Shown: positions 17,237 to 26,689 of the stretch, piece after piece
Layout of the letters: the number at the start of each line of letters is the position of its first letter
Numbering within the stretch: position 1 is the stretch's first letter
Assembly: GCA_902576415.1 (NCBI GenBank)
Contig: CACGVZ010000014.1
Span: forward strand, 1 to 35,754
Length of the DNA stretch: 35,754 bases
Reading direction: 5' to 3'
DNA from: an uncultured Prochlorococcus sp.
GTDB taxonomy: Bacteria; Cyanobacteriota; Cyanobacteriia; PCC-6307; Cyanobiaceae
The notes under the pieces: generated by a model
What the model was told of the DNA's origin: nothing
The model's input: the letters and a program-made list of their open reading frames with translations, nothing else
Database searches by the model: none
Program-made: the position numbers and the translations under genes

Positions 17237-18565
17237 TTAAAGTGCTCCCGAGGCCGTTGAATCAATTATCCCTCCCAGATGAGTCGTGATGTTTAAGGCA
17301 CTAATCACAGGAGATTTGCTAGGATCTTTAAATAGGTCTATTACAGTTATTCCACCATTACCCTGTTTTATCATCCAGATATTTGAATAATTAATCCCAA
17401 GGACATTGCAAATAAGAGTTTTATTGACTGCATCATGAGCGACTAGAAGACTTAAATCATTATATTTTTGAGATAAACAAATTTTGTCAAAAGCTTCTAC
17501 AGACCTTTCGGATACATCCTTTATAGATTCGCCTTCAGGCATTATTACTTCTTCAGGTTTATCATGCCAATTTCTTAGTAAAATTGGCCACTTTTCTCTA
17601 ATCTCAGACTCTAGTTTGCCCTCCCATAATCCGTGACTAATCTCTACAAGTGAATCTATTTTTTCTATTTTTAAATCTTTATTATTTTGAAGAATTATTT
17701 GTGCAGTCTCATAAGGCCTATGCATTGAACTTGAATATGCCTTATTAAAAGAAATATTTCTCAAATATTCAAAAGTTTTATTAGCTTGATCTTTACCATT
17801 TTCGTTCAAAGGTATATCAATTTGACCTTGGAATCTACCTTCTTTGTTCCAGTTGGTTTCTCCATGCCTTATGAGAAATATTCTTGAATCTCCAATTTGA
17901 TTAGGAATCTTCTTATTAAGATGAGCTGTTTGATTTAAACATTCAACTTGCGTTTTAAAAGAACTATCTTTCCTTAAGATATTTAGAATTGAGAAAGAAG
18001 CATTTTCTAGCCTTATTTTTCTAAACCCTTGCTTAGGTTTGTCCAATAACATAAGGATCAAACATCTAAGAATCGCATTATGTCCAACTACTAAAATTTT
18101 AACATCATCTTTGTCTAAATAAATTTTCAAAATATCTTTTATAAAATCATTTGCTTGATCAAATAACTCTTGAATTGGTTTATAAGTTTGATTGTCACTT
18201 CTTTTTAAAATAAGATTTTCTGGATCATTTCTCCATATTGGATAAATTTCAGGAAACTTTTTCTTTATTTCTTCAATTTTTAGACCAGACCATTCACTAA
18301 GGTCTACCTCTAGCAAATTATTATCGAAGATAATTTCTTGTTCATTTTTAAAGCTCTTGTTAATAGTTTTTGCAGTCTCTGCAGCTCTCACAAGAGGAGA
18401 TGAATAGATTCTATCGAACTTTATTTTTGATAATGCTTTTCCTGCTTTAAGTGCTTGCTCGTATCCTTCATCTATTAAAAAAGAATCATCCGTTCTACCT
18501 TGAATTAATCCTTTTGCATTAAAACTACTTAGTCCATGTCTAACCAAAACTAATTTTATAGTCAT
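17237..18565 (-). CDS. Tandem histidine phosphatase (phosphoglycerate-mutase superfamily)
   Basis: 442 residues with two complete domains. The first has LVRHG (H10), a general-acid region (LLEVDLSEWSG, E86) and VVGHNAILR (H162). The second has LIRHGETNWN (H234), LVEISHGLWEG (E308) and LVAHDAV (H377). Both keep the two catalytic histidines, so both could act. The family includes phosphoglycerate mutases, phosphoserine phosphatases and 2-carboxyarabinitol-1-phosphatase; the substrate cannot be read here. It is unlikely to be the main phosphoglycerate mutase since single-domain dPGMs have a distinct pattern. ATG start; it faces the divergent CPBP protease gene. Confidence 0.85.
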   Translation of the reverse strand: MTIKLVLVRHGLSSFNAKGLIQGRTDDSFLIDEGYEQALKAGKALSKIKFDRIYSSPLVRAAETAKTINKSFKNEQEIIFDNNLLEVDLSEWSGLKIEEIKKKFPEIYPIWRNDPENLILKRSDNQTYKPIQELFDQANDFIKDILKIYLDKDDVKILVVGHNAILRCLILMLLDKPKQGFRKIRLENASFSILNILRKDSSFKTQVECLNQTAHLNKKIPNQIGDSRIFLIRHGETNWNKEGRFQGQIDIPLNENGKDQANKTFEYLRNISFNKAYSSSMHRPYETAQIILQNNKDLKIEKIDSLVEISHGLWEGKLESEIREKWPILLRNWHDKPEEVIMPEGESIKDVSERSVEAFDKICLSQKYNDLSLLVAHDAVNKTLICNVLGINYSNIWMIKQGNGGITVIDLFKDPSKSPVISALNITTHLGGIIDSTASGAL

Positions 18566-18682
18566 TATATAAATTTTAAAATGATCATAATTTAATCATC
18601 TCATGGCGTGATAAAAATAGGTATATAAATAATAAGAAATTTCAACGGTAACTAACTATAATTTTTAACTTTATAATGAATT

Positions 18683-20044
18683 ATGATCTTTAAAAATATT
18701 TCTAAGACAAAACTTTCATTAGCTTTAATTTCTCTAGTCATAACTTTTTTCGTATGGCAACAAGGCTTAAAAGACAGCTTGAGTAGACCATCAGTTTCAT
18801 TCGATATAAGTCAAAAAGAACAGGAAATTGTTGAATTAGCTGCTCAATCGATACCAAAAAATTTTAAGAGTTTTATTTTCACATATGATCCTGTTGATCA
18901 AATAAATAATGCTCTTTCTAGGGTCTCATTTAATGAACTAACAGAAAGAAATAAATTAATTTTGATAATTTCTTCAGAATCAAATTCATCTTTTTTCGAT
19001 AAAAATATAAATAAAGATTATAAAAATAAAAACTATAACTTACTAATCGATGAATTAGAAAAAAAATCAAATAATAGTTCTTATAAACCAAACATTGATA
19101 AATTTGATTTGTTTAAAAATGATAGATTCCTATATCACCTTTTAAGCAAGAAATTTGATTTTGATGATAGTTCATTAATAACAAAAGCATTTTCAAACAA
19201 AATGTTTCTAAAATTATTAGCTATCAGATTAACTCCACTTTTAACAATACTGCTTGGCTCAATTATAGCTTTACAAATAATTTGGAAAGCTATTTCTTCG
19301 AAAAAGTTTGGGTGGAAAGAAATTAAACCTTTAGAGCTAGAATTAATTGACATGGTTTTATTAATTGCAGGTGGATTTGTTGTCATGGGAGAAGTTATTT
19401 CTCCATTGTTTTCAATAAGTTTAGTTGAATTGTTTTCTAAAAATATCTCTAATGAATTGACGCAATCTCTAAAAATATTTTTTGGATATCTTTTTATGGC
19501 TATTCCGCCATTAGGGATAGTTTTTTATCAAATTAGATCTTTAAATGGTGAATTTATATTCAAAAAAGATTATCTTCAATTCAATTTCTTGCCAGTAAAA
19601 GATGCAATTATTCAAGGAATTAAAGGTTGGTTATCAATAGTACCTTTTGTCTTATTGATTTCTCTAATTATGAATAGTCTGATTGCAAATCAAAATGGCA
19701 GTAATCCTTTGCTGGAAATTGTTCTCAATAATAATAATTACTTATCATTTGTTCTTTTGTTTGTAACAACAACTCTTTTAGCCCCTTTATTTGAGGAGAT
19801 TATATTTCGTGGCATTTTACTACCAACTCTTTCAAGAGATTTTGGAATAATTTTGGGCATCATAGTTTCAGCTTTTATTTTTGCTTTAGCTCATTTGAGT
19901 TTGGGAGAAATGCCGCCGTTATTTGTTCTAGGAATAGGACTAGGAATTACAAGAATTGCTTCGGGAAGTTTGCTTTCTTCAATTATTATGCATTCTTTAT
20001 GGAATGGGTTGACATTCTTAAATTTATTCTTATTGAGAACATAA
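18683..20044 (+). CDS. CPBP-family intramembrane metalloprotease (CaaX protease/bacteriocin processing)
   Basis: 453-residue membrane protein. The C-terminal ~200 residues have the CPBP motifs: EEIIFRG (EExxxR, near 371-377), FALAHLSLG (FxxxH, near 399-403) and HSLWNGLTF. An N-terminal signal-anchor helix (about 8-25) and a 130-residue polar, extracytoplasmic-looking region with charged Lys/Asp/Asn residues precede the multi-pass domain. The family cleaves membrane or prenylated substrates in other bacteria; the substrate here is unknown. Two TATAAT-like sites (18657-18662 and 18672-18677) lie just upstream of the ATG. Confidence 0.87.
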   Translation: MIFKNISKTKLSLALISLVITFFVWQQGLKDSLSRPSVSFDISQKEQEIVELAAQSIPKNFKSFIFTYDPVDQINNALSRVSFNELTERNKLILIISSESNSSFFDKNINKDYKNKNYNLLIDELEKKSNNSSYKPNIDKFDLFKNDRFLYHLLSKKFDFDDSSLITKAFSNKMFLKLLAIRLTPLLTILLGSIIALQIIWKAISSKKFGWKEIKPLELELIDMVLLIAGGFVVMGEVISPLFSISLVELFSKNISNELTQSLKIFFGYLFMAIPPLGIVFYQIRSLNGEFIFKKDYLQFNFLPVKDAIIQGIKGWLSIVPFVLLISLIMNSLIANQNGSNPLLEIVLNNNNYLSFVLLFVTTTLLAPLFEEIIFRGILLPTLSRDFGIILGIIVSAFIFALAHLSLGEMPPLFVLGIGLGITRIASGSLLSSIIMHSLWNGLTFLNLFLLRT

Positions 20045-20130
20045 ATTATTTAAATTTATTACTTGCTAATCCAACTAAAAGATGTTTACTTAATTAATAA
20101 TACTTCTTTTATTTATTAACTAAAAGATAG

Positions 20131-20559
20131 ATGAAACCTTATGGGAATCAACTTAATTTAAAAAAAAAAGTTTTATACCAAAGTAAAAAAAATACTGAAA
20201 AAATATCGATACTTAACGTCAGATTAATACATCAAATATTTGACACAATTAATATATCTCTTTTGATATTAATCTTTATCTTATTTTCCTTATCCTTTGA
20301 TAGCCAAAGGAAATGGTCGAACACATATAGAACTTTATCTAAAACAAGAGTAATCAATAATAATCTAATTGATTATATTTCTAAAATCGAGGAATTTTAC
20401 ATTAGTGAACTTGAGTCTCTAAATAGTTATAAAAAAGCGAAACCTGAAGATTTAATCTATCTAGATAAAATAGTAGAAACAAAAGAAAGTTTATTTAAGA
20501 AAAATTTTAGAAGCTTCATTGAAGGTTTAAGTGATAGCGAATATCAAGGAGGATATTGA
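20131..20559 (+). CDS. Bitopic membrane protein in the ftsL position
   Basis: 142-residue protein with a basic cytoplasmic N-terminus (1-38), one membrane helix (about 39-56, NISLLILIFILFSLSFD) and an extracytoplasmic helical region rich in Glu/Lys (about 60-130). This layout and the position directly before ftsI match FtsL/DivIC-type proteins, whose sequences diverge strongly. No sequence motif proves the assignment. The TGA stop overlaps the ftsI ATG in TGATG, with a strong AGGAGG in the last codons serving ftsI, so the two are translationally coupled. Alternatively it is an unrelated membrane protein with a division role. Confidence 0.65.
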   Translation: MKPYGNQLNLKKKVLYQSKKNTEKISILNVRLIHQIFDTINISLLILIFILFSLSFDSQRKWSNTYRTLSKTRVINNNLIDYISKIEEFYISELESLNSYKKAKPEDLIYLDKIVETKESLFKKNFRSFIEGLSDSEYQGGY

Positions 20560-20561
20560 TG
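20546..20561 (+). promoter_or_regulatory. Strong Shine-Dalgarno and TGATG coupling site for ftsI
   Basis: AAGGAGG (20546-20552) sits six bases before the ftsI ATG at 20559 inside the end of the upstream gene. Its TGA (20557-20559) overlaps the ATG by one base. The site decides the ftsI start over the TTG at 20556. Confidence 0.7.
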
Positions 20562-22310
20562 AAAAAATATAAAAAAATTTCTAATTTATTACCCCTTGAT
20601 CAAAGGAGATTTAAATTTCTTTATTTTTTTAGCTTACTATTAATTTTTTGTTTGTTTGGGAGGTTAGTTAAATTGCAAGTCTTTAACTCTGCTGATTTGC
20701 AAAGGAAAGCGAGATTAATACAATCTTCTAAAACTAACTCTTTAAAAAAAAGGAGATCTATTGTTGATAGAAACAATAGACTAATTGCTTTCGATAAAAC
20801 ACTTTATAAGTTATGGGCCCATCCAAAATATTTTAATTTCCCTGGTGATTCAACTAACGGAGTTCGCAGCATTGAAGAAGTTGCAAAAAAATTATCACCT
20901 ATTTTGGATTTGAAAGATGAAATTCTCTTAAATAAATTTAATAACAAAATGAACGGTATCAAGCTTTTGGACAAAATTTCTGAAGAAAAAGCAGAAAAGA
21001 TCAAAAATCTTCAAATAAGCGGAATAGATTTATTTAAATATTCCCAAAGGCATTACCCACAAGGGGAGCTTTATTCTAACCTCGTTGGTTTTGTTAATGA
21101 TGAGAATAAAGGATCCGCAGGTTTAGAGCTTCATTTAGATAATCAAATTAAAGTTTTTAATAAAAGTAATTTAATAAAAAGAGGAGGAGATGGAACCCCC
21201 CTCCCTGATAATTCTGCCCCAGGTGATTTTATCTCTGATTACAAAAGTTTAGGTCTAACTATAGATTCAAAATTACAGAAAGCGTCATTCAATGCATTAT
21301 CAAAGCAAGTAAGTAAATGGAAAGCAAAGAAGGGATTTGCCATAGTTATGGATGTTAATAATGGTCGTATTCTTTCCTTGGTTACAGTCCCTTCATATGA
21401 TCCAAATAAATTTTGGCAGTATGATTCTGAACTCTTTAGGGGTTGGTATTCTCAAGATTTATTTGAGCCTGGCTCAACTTTTAAACCTATTAATCTTGCC
21501 TTAGCTTTAGAAGAAAAAGTAATCCAGAAAAATGGATTAGTTGAAGATATTGGAAAGATTAATGTGGGAGGGTGGACACTCTCTAATTGGGATAAAAAAG
21601 GTAATGGATACATTGACTATCCAAAAGTATTGCAGGTTTCAAGCAATGTTGGGATGGTAAAAATAATGCAAAATTTAGATCCCGCAATTTATTGGGATTG
21701 GCTAAAAAATTTAGGTATAAATCAAAATTTAGAGACTGACTTATTTGAATCAACTGCTGGCCAACTAAAGAGAAAAGACTTATTTGTAAATCAGTCAATT
21801 GAGCCTGCCGTAACTTCTTTTGGTAAAGGTTTCTCAATTTCGCCACTAAAATTGGTTCAACTTCATGCGGCTTTAGCAAATGGGGGGTTTGAAGTAATTC
21901 CACATGTAACCTCAAATTTTAAAGAAAGAATTAATAAAAATCCAAAAAAACAATTTTTTTCAAACGAGGTCTCTAAAACTGTTCTTGAATGGATGGAGAG
22001 CGTAGTTGATAAAGGTAGTGGATCTGGAGTAAAAATTGAGGGTTATAGGATAGCCGGAAAAACGGGCACTTCTCAAAAAGCATTAAATGGGTCGTATTCA
22101 AATAAAAAAGTTTGTAGTTTTGTCGCAACCTTACCAGTGAATGATCCTAAATATGCAGTCCTTGTAGTCGTTGATGAGCCATCTAAATCATATGCATATG
22201 GTTCAACTGTCGCAGTTCCAGTTGCGAAAGAAATTATCGAGAGTTTGATAGTAATTGAAAAAATACCTCCTAAGATTAAAGGTCACGGAATGATTGTTAA
22301 AAAACCCTAA
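20559..22310 (+). CDS. ftsI: Penicillin-binding protein, FtsI/PBP3-type (septal transpeptidase)
   Basis: Cross-links septal peptidoglycan in cell division. The 583-residue protein has a short cytoplasmic N-terminus, a membrane helix (about 22-42, FFSLLLIFCLFGRLVKLQVF), a dimerisation/pedestal domain with RRSIVDRNNRLIA, and the transpeptidase domain with the SxxK motif GSTFKP near residue 305, SSN in VSSNVGM near 358 and KTG in GKTGTSQ near 501. Only ftsI-type proteins of this size carry a membrane anchor without a glycosyltransferase. The upstream gene overlaps its start, and transaldolase follows after about 90 bases. Confidence 0.93.
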   Translation: MKKYKKISNLLPLDQRRFKFLYFFSLLLIFCLFGRLVKLQVFNSADLQRKARLIQSSKTNSLKKRRSIVDRNNRLIAFDKTLYKLWAHPKYFNFPGDSTNGVRSIEEVAKKLSPILDLKDEILLNKFNNKMNGIKLLDKISEEKAEKIKNLQISGIDLFKYSQRHYPQGELYSNLVGFVNDENKGSAGLELHLDNQIKVFNKSNLIKRGGDGTPLPDNSAPGDFISDYKSLGLTIDSKLQKASFNALSKQVSKWKAKKGFAIVMDVNNGRILSLVTVPSYDPNKFWQYDSELFRGWYSQDLFEPGSTFKPINLALALEEKVIQKNGLVEDIGKINVGGWTLSNWDKKGNGYIDYPKVLQVSSNVGMVKIMQNLDPAIYWDWLKNLGINQNLETDLFESTAGQLKRKDLFVNQSIEPAVTSFGKGFSISPLKLVQLHAALANGGFEVIPHVTSNFKERINKNPKKQFFSNEVSKTVLEWMESVVDKGSGSGVKIEGYRIAGKTGTSQKALNGSYSNKKVCSFVATLPVNDPKYAVLVVVDEPSKSYAYGSTVAVPVAKEIIESLIVIEKIPPKIKGHGMIVKKP

Positions 22311-22344
22311 AATTTTGCGATTTTTTAAATATATAGTTAATTTT

Positions 22345-22360
22345 CTGATGATTTCATCAG
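22345..22360. promoter_or_regulatory. Perfect 7-bp inverted repeat upstream of transaldolase
   Basis: CTGATGA-TT-TCATCAG lies about 40 bases before the tal ATG, in the gap after ftsI. It has three G/C pairs per arm, above the local background. No T-run follows, so an operator dyad is as likely as a terminator of ftsI. Confidence 0.4.
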
Positions 22361-22400
22361 GAATAAAGGCTAATTTATAAATATATATGATTATCTAGAT

Positions 22401-23402
22401 ATGAAATCAATTTTAGAGCAATTGTCATCAATGACCGTTGTTGTCGCTGATACTGGAGATTTAGATTCGATAAAAAAATTTCAACCAAGGGACGCCACCA
22501 CCAATCCATCGCTAATACTTGCAGCTGCTAAGAACCCTGATTATGTGAAATTAATTGATAAAGCTCTAGAAAGTTCAGAAAATGCATTGCCCCAAGAATT
22601 CTCTGAAATTGAATTAATTAAAGAAACTGTTGACCAAGTTTCAGTATTTTTTGGAAAAGAAATATTGAAAATTATTTCAGGGCGTGTATCTACAGAAGTC
22701 GATGCAAGACTGAGTTTTGACACTGAAGCTACGGTGAAAAAAGCGAGAAAATTGATCAATCTTTACAAAAATTTTGGAATTGAAAAGGAAAGAATTTTGA
22801 TCAAGATTGCTTCAACTTGGGAGGGAATCAAAGCGGCTGAAATTTTGGAAAAAGAGGGCATAAGGTGCAACTTAACTTTACTTTTTAACTTTTGCCAAGC
22901 GGTAACTTGTGCCAATGCAAAGATAACTCTAATTTCTCCGTTCGTCGGCCGTATATTGGATTGGCATAAAGCAAAAACTGGTAAAACTAGTTTTGTTGGT
23001 GCGGAAGATCCGGGTGTTATTTCGGTTACACAAATTTATAAGTACTTTAAAGCAAAGAGATTTAAGACAGAAGTAATGGGAGCTAGTTTTAGAAATATTG
23101 ATGAAATAAAAGAATTAGCAGGTTGCGATCTTTTAACAATCGCACCAAAATTTCTTGAGGAACTTAAAAAAGAAAAAGGACAGTTAATTAGAAAATTAGA
23201 TGTAAGTTCTCAAATAAATGAATCTATTGACTACGAATTTGAAGAGAAAGATTTCAGATTAAGTATGTTAGAAGATCAAATGGCGAGTGAGAAGCTAAGT
23301 GAAGGTATAACTGGATTCAGTAAGGCTATAGAAGAATTGGAAGAGCTGCTACTTATGAGATATTCAGAAATTAGAAATCAAAAATTAATTTCTGCCAACT
23401 AA
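22401..23402 (+). CDS. tal: Transaldolase (TalB type)
   Basis: Pentose phosphate pathway enzyme that moves a dihydroxyacetone unit between sugar phosphates by a Schiff base. The 333-residue protein matches the bacterial TalA/B length. Landmarks are [11 protein letters not shown] with Asp17, DATTNPSL (31-38), [14 protein letters not shown], the catalytic Lys in [12 protein letters not shown] (K135), [10 protein letters not shown] and [11 protein letters not shown] further C-terminal segment of helices ([20 protein letters not shown]) is typical. ATG start. It converges on the minus-strand flavoprotein gene with 25 bases between stops. Confidence 0.96.
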   Translation: MKSILEQLSSMTVVVADTGDLDSIKKFQPRDATTNPSLILAAAKNPDYVKLIDKALESSENALPQEFSEIELIKETVDQVSVFFGKEILKIISGRVSTEVDARLSFDTEATVKKARKLINLYKNFGIEKERILIKIASTWEGIKAAEILEKEGIRCNLTLLFNFCQAVTCANAKITLISPFVGRILDWHKAKTGKTSFVGAEDPGVISVTQIYKYFKAKRFKTEVMGASFRNIDEIKELAGCDLLTIAPKFLEELKKEKGQLIRKLDVSSQINESIDYEFEEKDFRLSMLEDQMASEKLSEGITGFSKAIEELEELLLMRYSEIRNQKLISAN

Positions 23403-23427
23403 ATTTAATTTCGAATTCAAAAAAGAA

Positions 23428-24561
23428 TTAAGCCCCACTTTTTGTTAAAAGTCTTCTGATAACTCTTTTTGCAATATCTTCATAACTCATTTCTCCTGAT
23501 AATATTTGAGCAATACGTTTAGGTGCTGTTTTTCTTTTGACACCTAATTGATATCCAGTTTTGGGAAATCTATAAAATACTTGAGCTATTCTTCTCCCCC
23601 AAGCCATTGATTTCCCCCAAATGTTGTTAATTTTTTTCGTGTAAAGATTTAAATTATCTACTTTTCCTGATAGGCACTGATCTATATATTCTGCAGCATA
23701 AAAACTGCTAATTAAAGATGGTCTAATTCCTTCCGCTAAAAATGGATCACATAGAGATGCTGCATCTCCAACCGCTAAAACTTTGTCACCATTAATTGAG
23801 TGGAAGCCATTCCATATTCTCAGTTTCTTACTAGTTGTTTTATGAGGAAAATCATCAAAACCGAAGCTTTTGATCACTTGTTTATTTATAGCCTGATTTT
23901 CTAAGAGACCATTATTTATAAAAGTACCTAAACCAATATTTAAGTTTTCTCTTAGGGGGAATGCCCATGCAAAACCATATTTTATAAATCCAAACTCAAA
24001 TCTAACTGCATCTCTAGGTATTTCACCTAACCCTTTCAATCTTAATGAAATTGTGTTAGCGAATTTCGGTTTTCTTGGCCCTAAATCGAAATAACTCGCC
24101 CATTTCGATTGGGACCCATCTGCAATTACAAGAAATTCTGTAATATATTTTGTTTTGTTACTGCAAGTAATTTCCCATTTATCATTTTTTTTCATGATTT
24201 CTTCTATCAATAATGGTCTTATTATCTGAGCTCCATTACTCAAGGATTCATCAAGTAATATTTGGTCTAGTTTTTCTCTTTTAACAATCCAAAATGGTGA
24301 TTCACCAGTCAGATCAGCAGTTACATTATCTGCAGCCTTCCATCTGAATTCAACATTCTTAATTTTTGATTCTATGCAATCTTCTATATTTAAAGGAAGA
24401 AATCTTTGCATTGAAGATGCCATCCCACCAGCACATGGTATGTAATCTTGGAATTTTTCTTTTTCAATAATTAAAACTGAATATCCTTTCTTTGATAGGT
24501 TAAGAGCAGTGGAAGATCCTGATAAACCTCCACCAATTATTACAACGTCAAATCCAATCAA
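23428..24561 (-). CDS. Geranylgeranyl-reductase-like FAD-dependent oxidoreductase
   Basis: Flavoprotein of 377 residues. It has the N-terminal Rossmann motif [19 protein letters not shown] (8-26), a PCAGG motif (42-46) shared with the geranylgeranyl-reductase group, an ADGS segment, and the second FAD motif [22 protein letters not shown]. It resembles ChlP and other members of the GGR family, but its low overall match to what I know of ChlP suggests a paralogue with a different substrate. The start is a TTG overlapping the frr stop (TTGA), so it is likely coupled to frr. Hydrophobic-substrate reduction is inferred from the family only. Confidence 0.75.
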   Translation of the reverse strand: MIGFDVVIIGGGLSGSSTALNLSKKGYSVLIIEKEKFQDYIPCAGGMASSMQRFLPLNIEDCIESKIKNVEFRWKAADNVTADLTGESPFWIVKREKLDQILLDESLSNGAQIIRPLLIEEIMKKNDKWEITCSNKTKYITEFLVIADGSQSKWASYFDLGPRKPKFANTISLRLKGLGEIPRDAVRFEFGFIKYGFAWAFPLRENLNIGLGTFINNGLLENQAINKQVIKSFGFDDFPHKTTSKKLRIWNGFHSINGDKVLAVGDAASLCDPFLAEGIRPSLISSFYAAEYIDQCLSGKVDNLNLYTKKINNIWGKSMAWGRRIAQVFYRFPKTGYQLGVKRKTAPKRIAQILSGEMSYEDIAKRVIRRLLTKSGA

Positions 24562-25106
24562 ACTTTTAGAATTTCCTTCTCTTTCTCAGACAATTTAGTT
24601 TCTATTAAAGCAATATATTTATCAGTAATTTTTTGAATTTCAGATTGATTATCTCTCGATTCGTCAATAGAAATAAGGCCTTCTTTTTCGTCTTTTTTTT
24701 CTTTATCAACAGCATCTCTTCTGATATTTCTCAAAGCTACTTTTCCTTCCTCTGCATATTTAGAGGCTAATTTACAAAATTCTTTTCTTCTTTCTTCTGT
24801 TAAAGGAGGAACATTTATTCTTATTACTTTACCATCATTATTTGGGGTAATACCTAAATCACTCATAGAAATAGATTTCTCTATAGCTTGTAAACATGAA
24901 ATATCGAAAGGTTGTATTGAAATTGTTTGCGAATCAACAGTGCTTATAGTGGCAAGAGATTTAATTGGTGTTTCAGCACCGTAGTACTCAACACTTACTC
25001 TGTCTAACAAGGAAGCATTAGCTCTGCCTGTCCTAATTGTATTAAAGTTTCTTTGTGTGGCTTCAATACTTTTATTCATATTTTCTTGAATTTCTTTTTC
25101 TTTCAT
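24558..25106 (-). CDS. frr: Ribosome recycling factor
   Basis: Splits the post-termination ribosome with EF-G. The 182-residue protein has the family's length and features: [24 protein letters not shown] is the N-terminal core with NTIRTGRA, followed by [26 protein letters not shown] and [15 protein letters not shown] start. It lies 22 bases downstream of pyrH and overlaps the next gene by four bases, so pyrH-frr-flavoprotein form an operon. Confidence 0.97.
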   Translation of the reverse strand: MKEKEIQENMNKSIEATQRNFNTIRTGRANASLLDRVSVEYYGAETPIKSLATISTVDSQTISIQPFDISCLQAIEKSISMSDLGITPNNDGKVIRINVPPLTEERRKEFCKLASKYAEEGKVALRNIRRDAVDKEKKDEKEGLISIDESRDNQSEIQKITDKYIALIETKLSEKEKEILKV

Positions 25107-25128
25107 AAGTAAAAAAATTAAATGATCT

Positions 25129-25833
25129 TTAGCTAATTAAAGAGCCTATTGGCTCACCAGCAACAGCTTTAGAAATGTTCCCTTTTTTGAATATATCAAA
25201 AACCATAATTGGGATATTATTATCTTTGCAAAGTGCAATCGCAGTACTGTCCATTACTGCAATTTCATCACTAAGAACTTGTTGATAACTGAGAGAGGAA
25301 TATTTTTTTGCATCTTTGAATTTATTAGGATCACAATTATATACACCATCAACTTTGGTAGCCTTCATAACAACTTCAGCATTTATCTCTGCTGCCCTCA
25401 GAGCCGCCGTAGTGTCAGTTGTAAAAAATGGATTCCCGCATCCACCTCCAAAGACCACAACTCTTCCTTTTTCAAGGTGTCTCATAGCTCTTCTTCTGAT
25501 ATATGGTTCTGCAATCTCCTGCATTTCTATTGCAGTTTGAACTCTTGTTGCAACTCCTACTCTTTCTAAACCATCTTGAAGTGAAATTGCATTCATTACT
25601 GTCGCAAGCATCCCAACATAATCTGCTGTAGCTCTATCCATACCATCTGCAGACCCTTTAAGCCCCCTAAAAATATTCCCGCCCCCAACAACTATTGCAA
25701 GTTGCACATTATTTTCGACTACTTTTGAAACATCCTCTGCAATTGACTGAACAATAGCAGGATCAATGCCATAAGGTTTTTCACCCATTAGTGCTTCACC
25801 ACTAAGTTTTAAGAGTACTCTTTTGTAAGTCAT
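25129..25833 (-). CDS. pyrH: Uridylate kinase
   Basis: Bacterial UMP kinase that makes UDP for RNA, DNA and cell-wall precursors. The 234-residue protein has the amino-acid-kinase fold features: [66 protein letters not shown] and [18 protein letters not shown] start. pyrH followed by frr is a common bacterial order. Confidence 0.97.
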   Translation of the reverse strand: MTYKRVLLKLSGEALMGEKPYGIDPAIVQSIAEDVSKVVENNVQLAIVVGGGNIFRGLKGSADGMDRATADYVGMLATVMNAISLQDGLERVGVATRVQTAIEMQEIAEPYIRRRAMRHLEKGRVVVFGGGCGNPFFTTDTTAALRAAEINAEVVMKATKVDGVYNCDPNKFKDAKKYSSLSYQQVLSDEIAVMDSTAIALCKDNNIPIMVFDIFKKGNISKAVAGEPIGSLIS

Positions 25834-25961
25834 TCAATAATTGTACTTTTAAGACCTTAGCAAGTAAAAGCACCAAATTTATTCTTTGTTCAGGTATTGC
25901 TTGCGTCTTTAAACATTTCTAAACCTGCCTAAAGAAAATTTTAAATAATAATTTACTTCAA

Positions 25962-26654
25962 CTAAAATTCAACACACTTTTGTGCTTTTATTCCTTGTTC
26001 TTTAAATGGATGTCTTATTAGTTTCATTTCTGTAACTAGATCAGCGTAATTGATGATCGAATCAGATGCTCCCCTTCCCGTTAAAACAATATGATTTTTC
26101 CTATTATTTAAGCCTTTTAAAAAGGTGATTATTTCTTCTGAATCAAGATAACCAAGTTTTGTGGCAATATTAATTTCATCAAGAACTATAAGTTTGTAAG
26201 ATTCGTTCTTTATGTATTTTTTGGCTAGTTCCCATGCTTCTTGCACTAATTTTTCATCTCTAATTCGGTCTTGTGTTTCCCAAGTAAATCCTTCTCCTAA
26301 TGAATGCCAAGATATGTTTGAAGATAAATTTTTAAGTGCTTTTTCTTCTCCGGTGGTCCAGCCTCCTTTTATAAATTGAATGATTGCTACTTTATAACCA
26401 TGCCCTATCGTCCTTAAAACCATACCTAGAGCAGCAGTCGTTTTGCCCTTGCCATTCCCCGTGAAAACAATCAATAATCCTTTTTTTGTTTTTCTAATTT
26501 GAAGTCTTTCGGCTTGAATATCTTTTCTTTTCTGCATTCTTTTTTTATATAAGATCTCATCACTCTCTGGTGATAGTTTACCTCCCATTCCAAGTTTATT
26601 TGCTTGATTATCGAGGTTGAATATTTTCTCTGACGATGAAGGTTTTTCTCGCAT
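25962..26654 (-). CDS. cobO: Cob(I)yrinic acid a,c-diamide adenosyltransferase
   Basis: Attaches the adenosyl group to the cobalt of corrinoids in (pseudo)cobalamin synthesis. The 230-residue protein has a basic N-terminal region, the P-loop TGNGKGKTTAALG (G66-T73 is the core), IIQFIKGGWTTGEE, LIVLDEINIATKLGYL and TGRGASD. This is the CobA/CobO/BtuR family. ATG start. It is 35 bases downstream of the tyrosine recombinase on the same strand. Together with the frameshifted cobK it shows that the cell carries the pathway. Confidence 0.93.
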   Translation of the reverse strand: MREKPSSSEKIFNLDNQANKLGMGGKLSPESDEILYKKRMQKRKDIQAERLQIRKTKKGLLIVFTGNGKGKTTAALGMVLRTIGHGYKVAIIQFIKGGWTTGEEKALKNLSSNISWHSLGEGFTWETQDRIRDEKLVQEAWELAKKYIKNESYKLIVLDEINIATKLGYLDSEEIITFLKGLNNRKNHIVLTGRGASDSIINYADLVTEMKLIRHPFKEQGIKAQKCVEF

Positions 26655-26689
26655 ATAAATCTAACTTTTTATCTAATGATTATAGTTCT

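Noticed and set aside
25279..25569. Two overlapping plus-strand frames inside pyrH
   Set aside because: pyrH on the minus strand is unambiguous, and the shadow products show no domain pattern.
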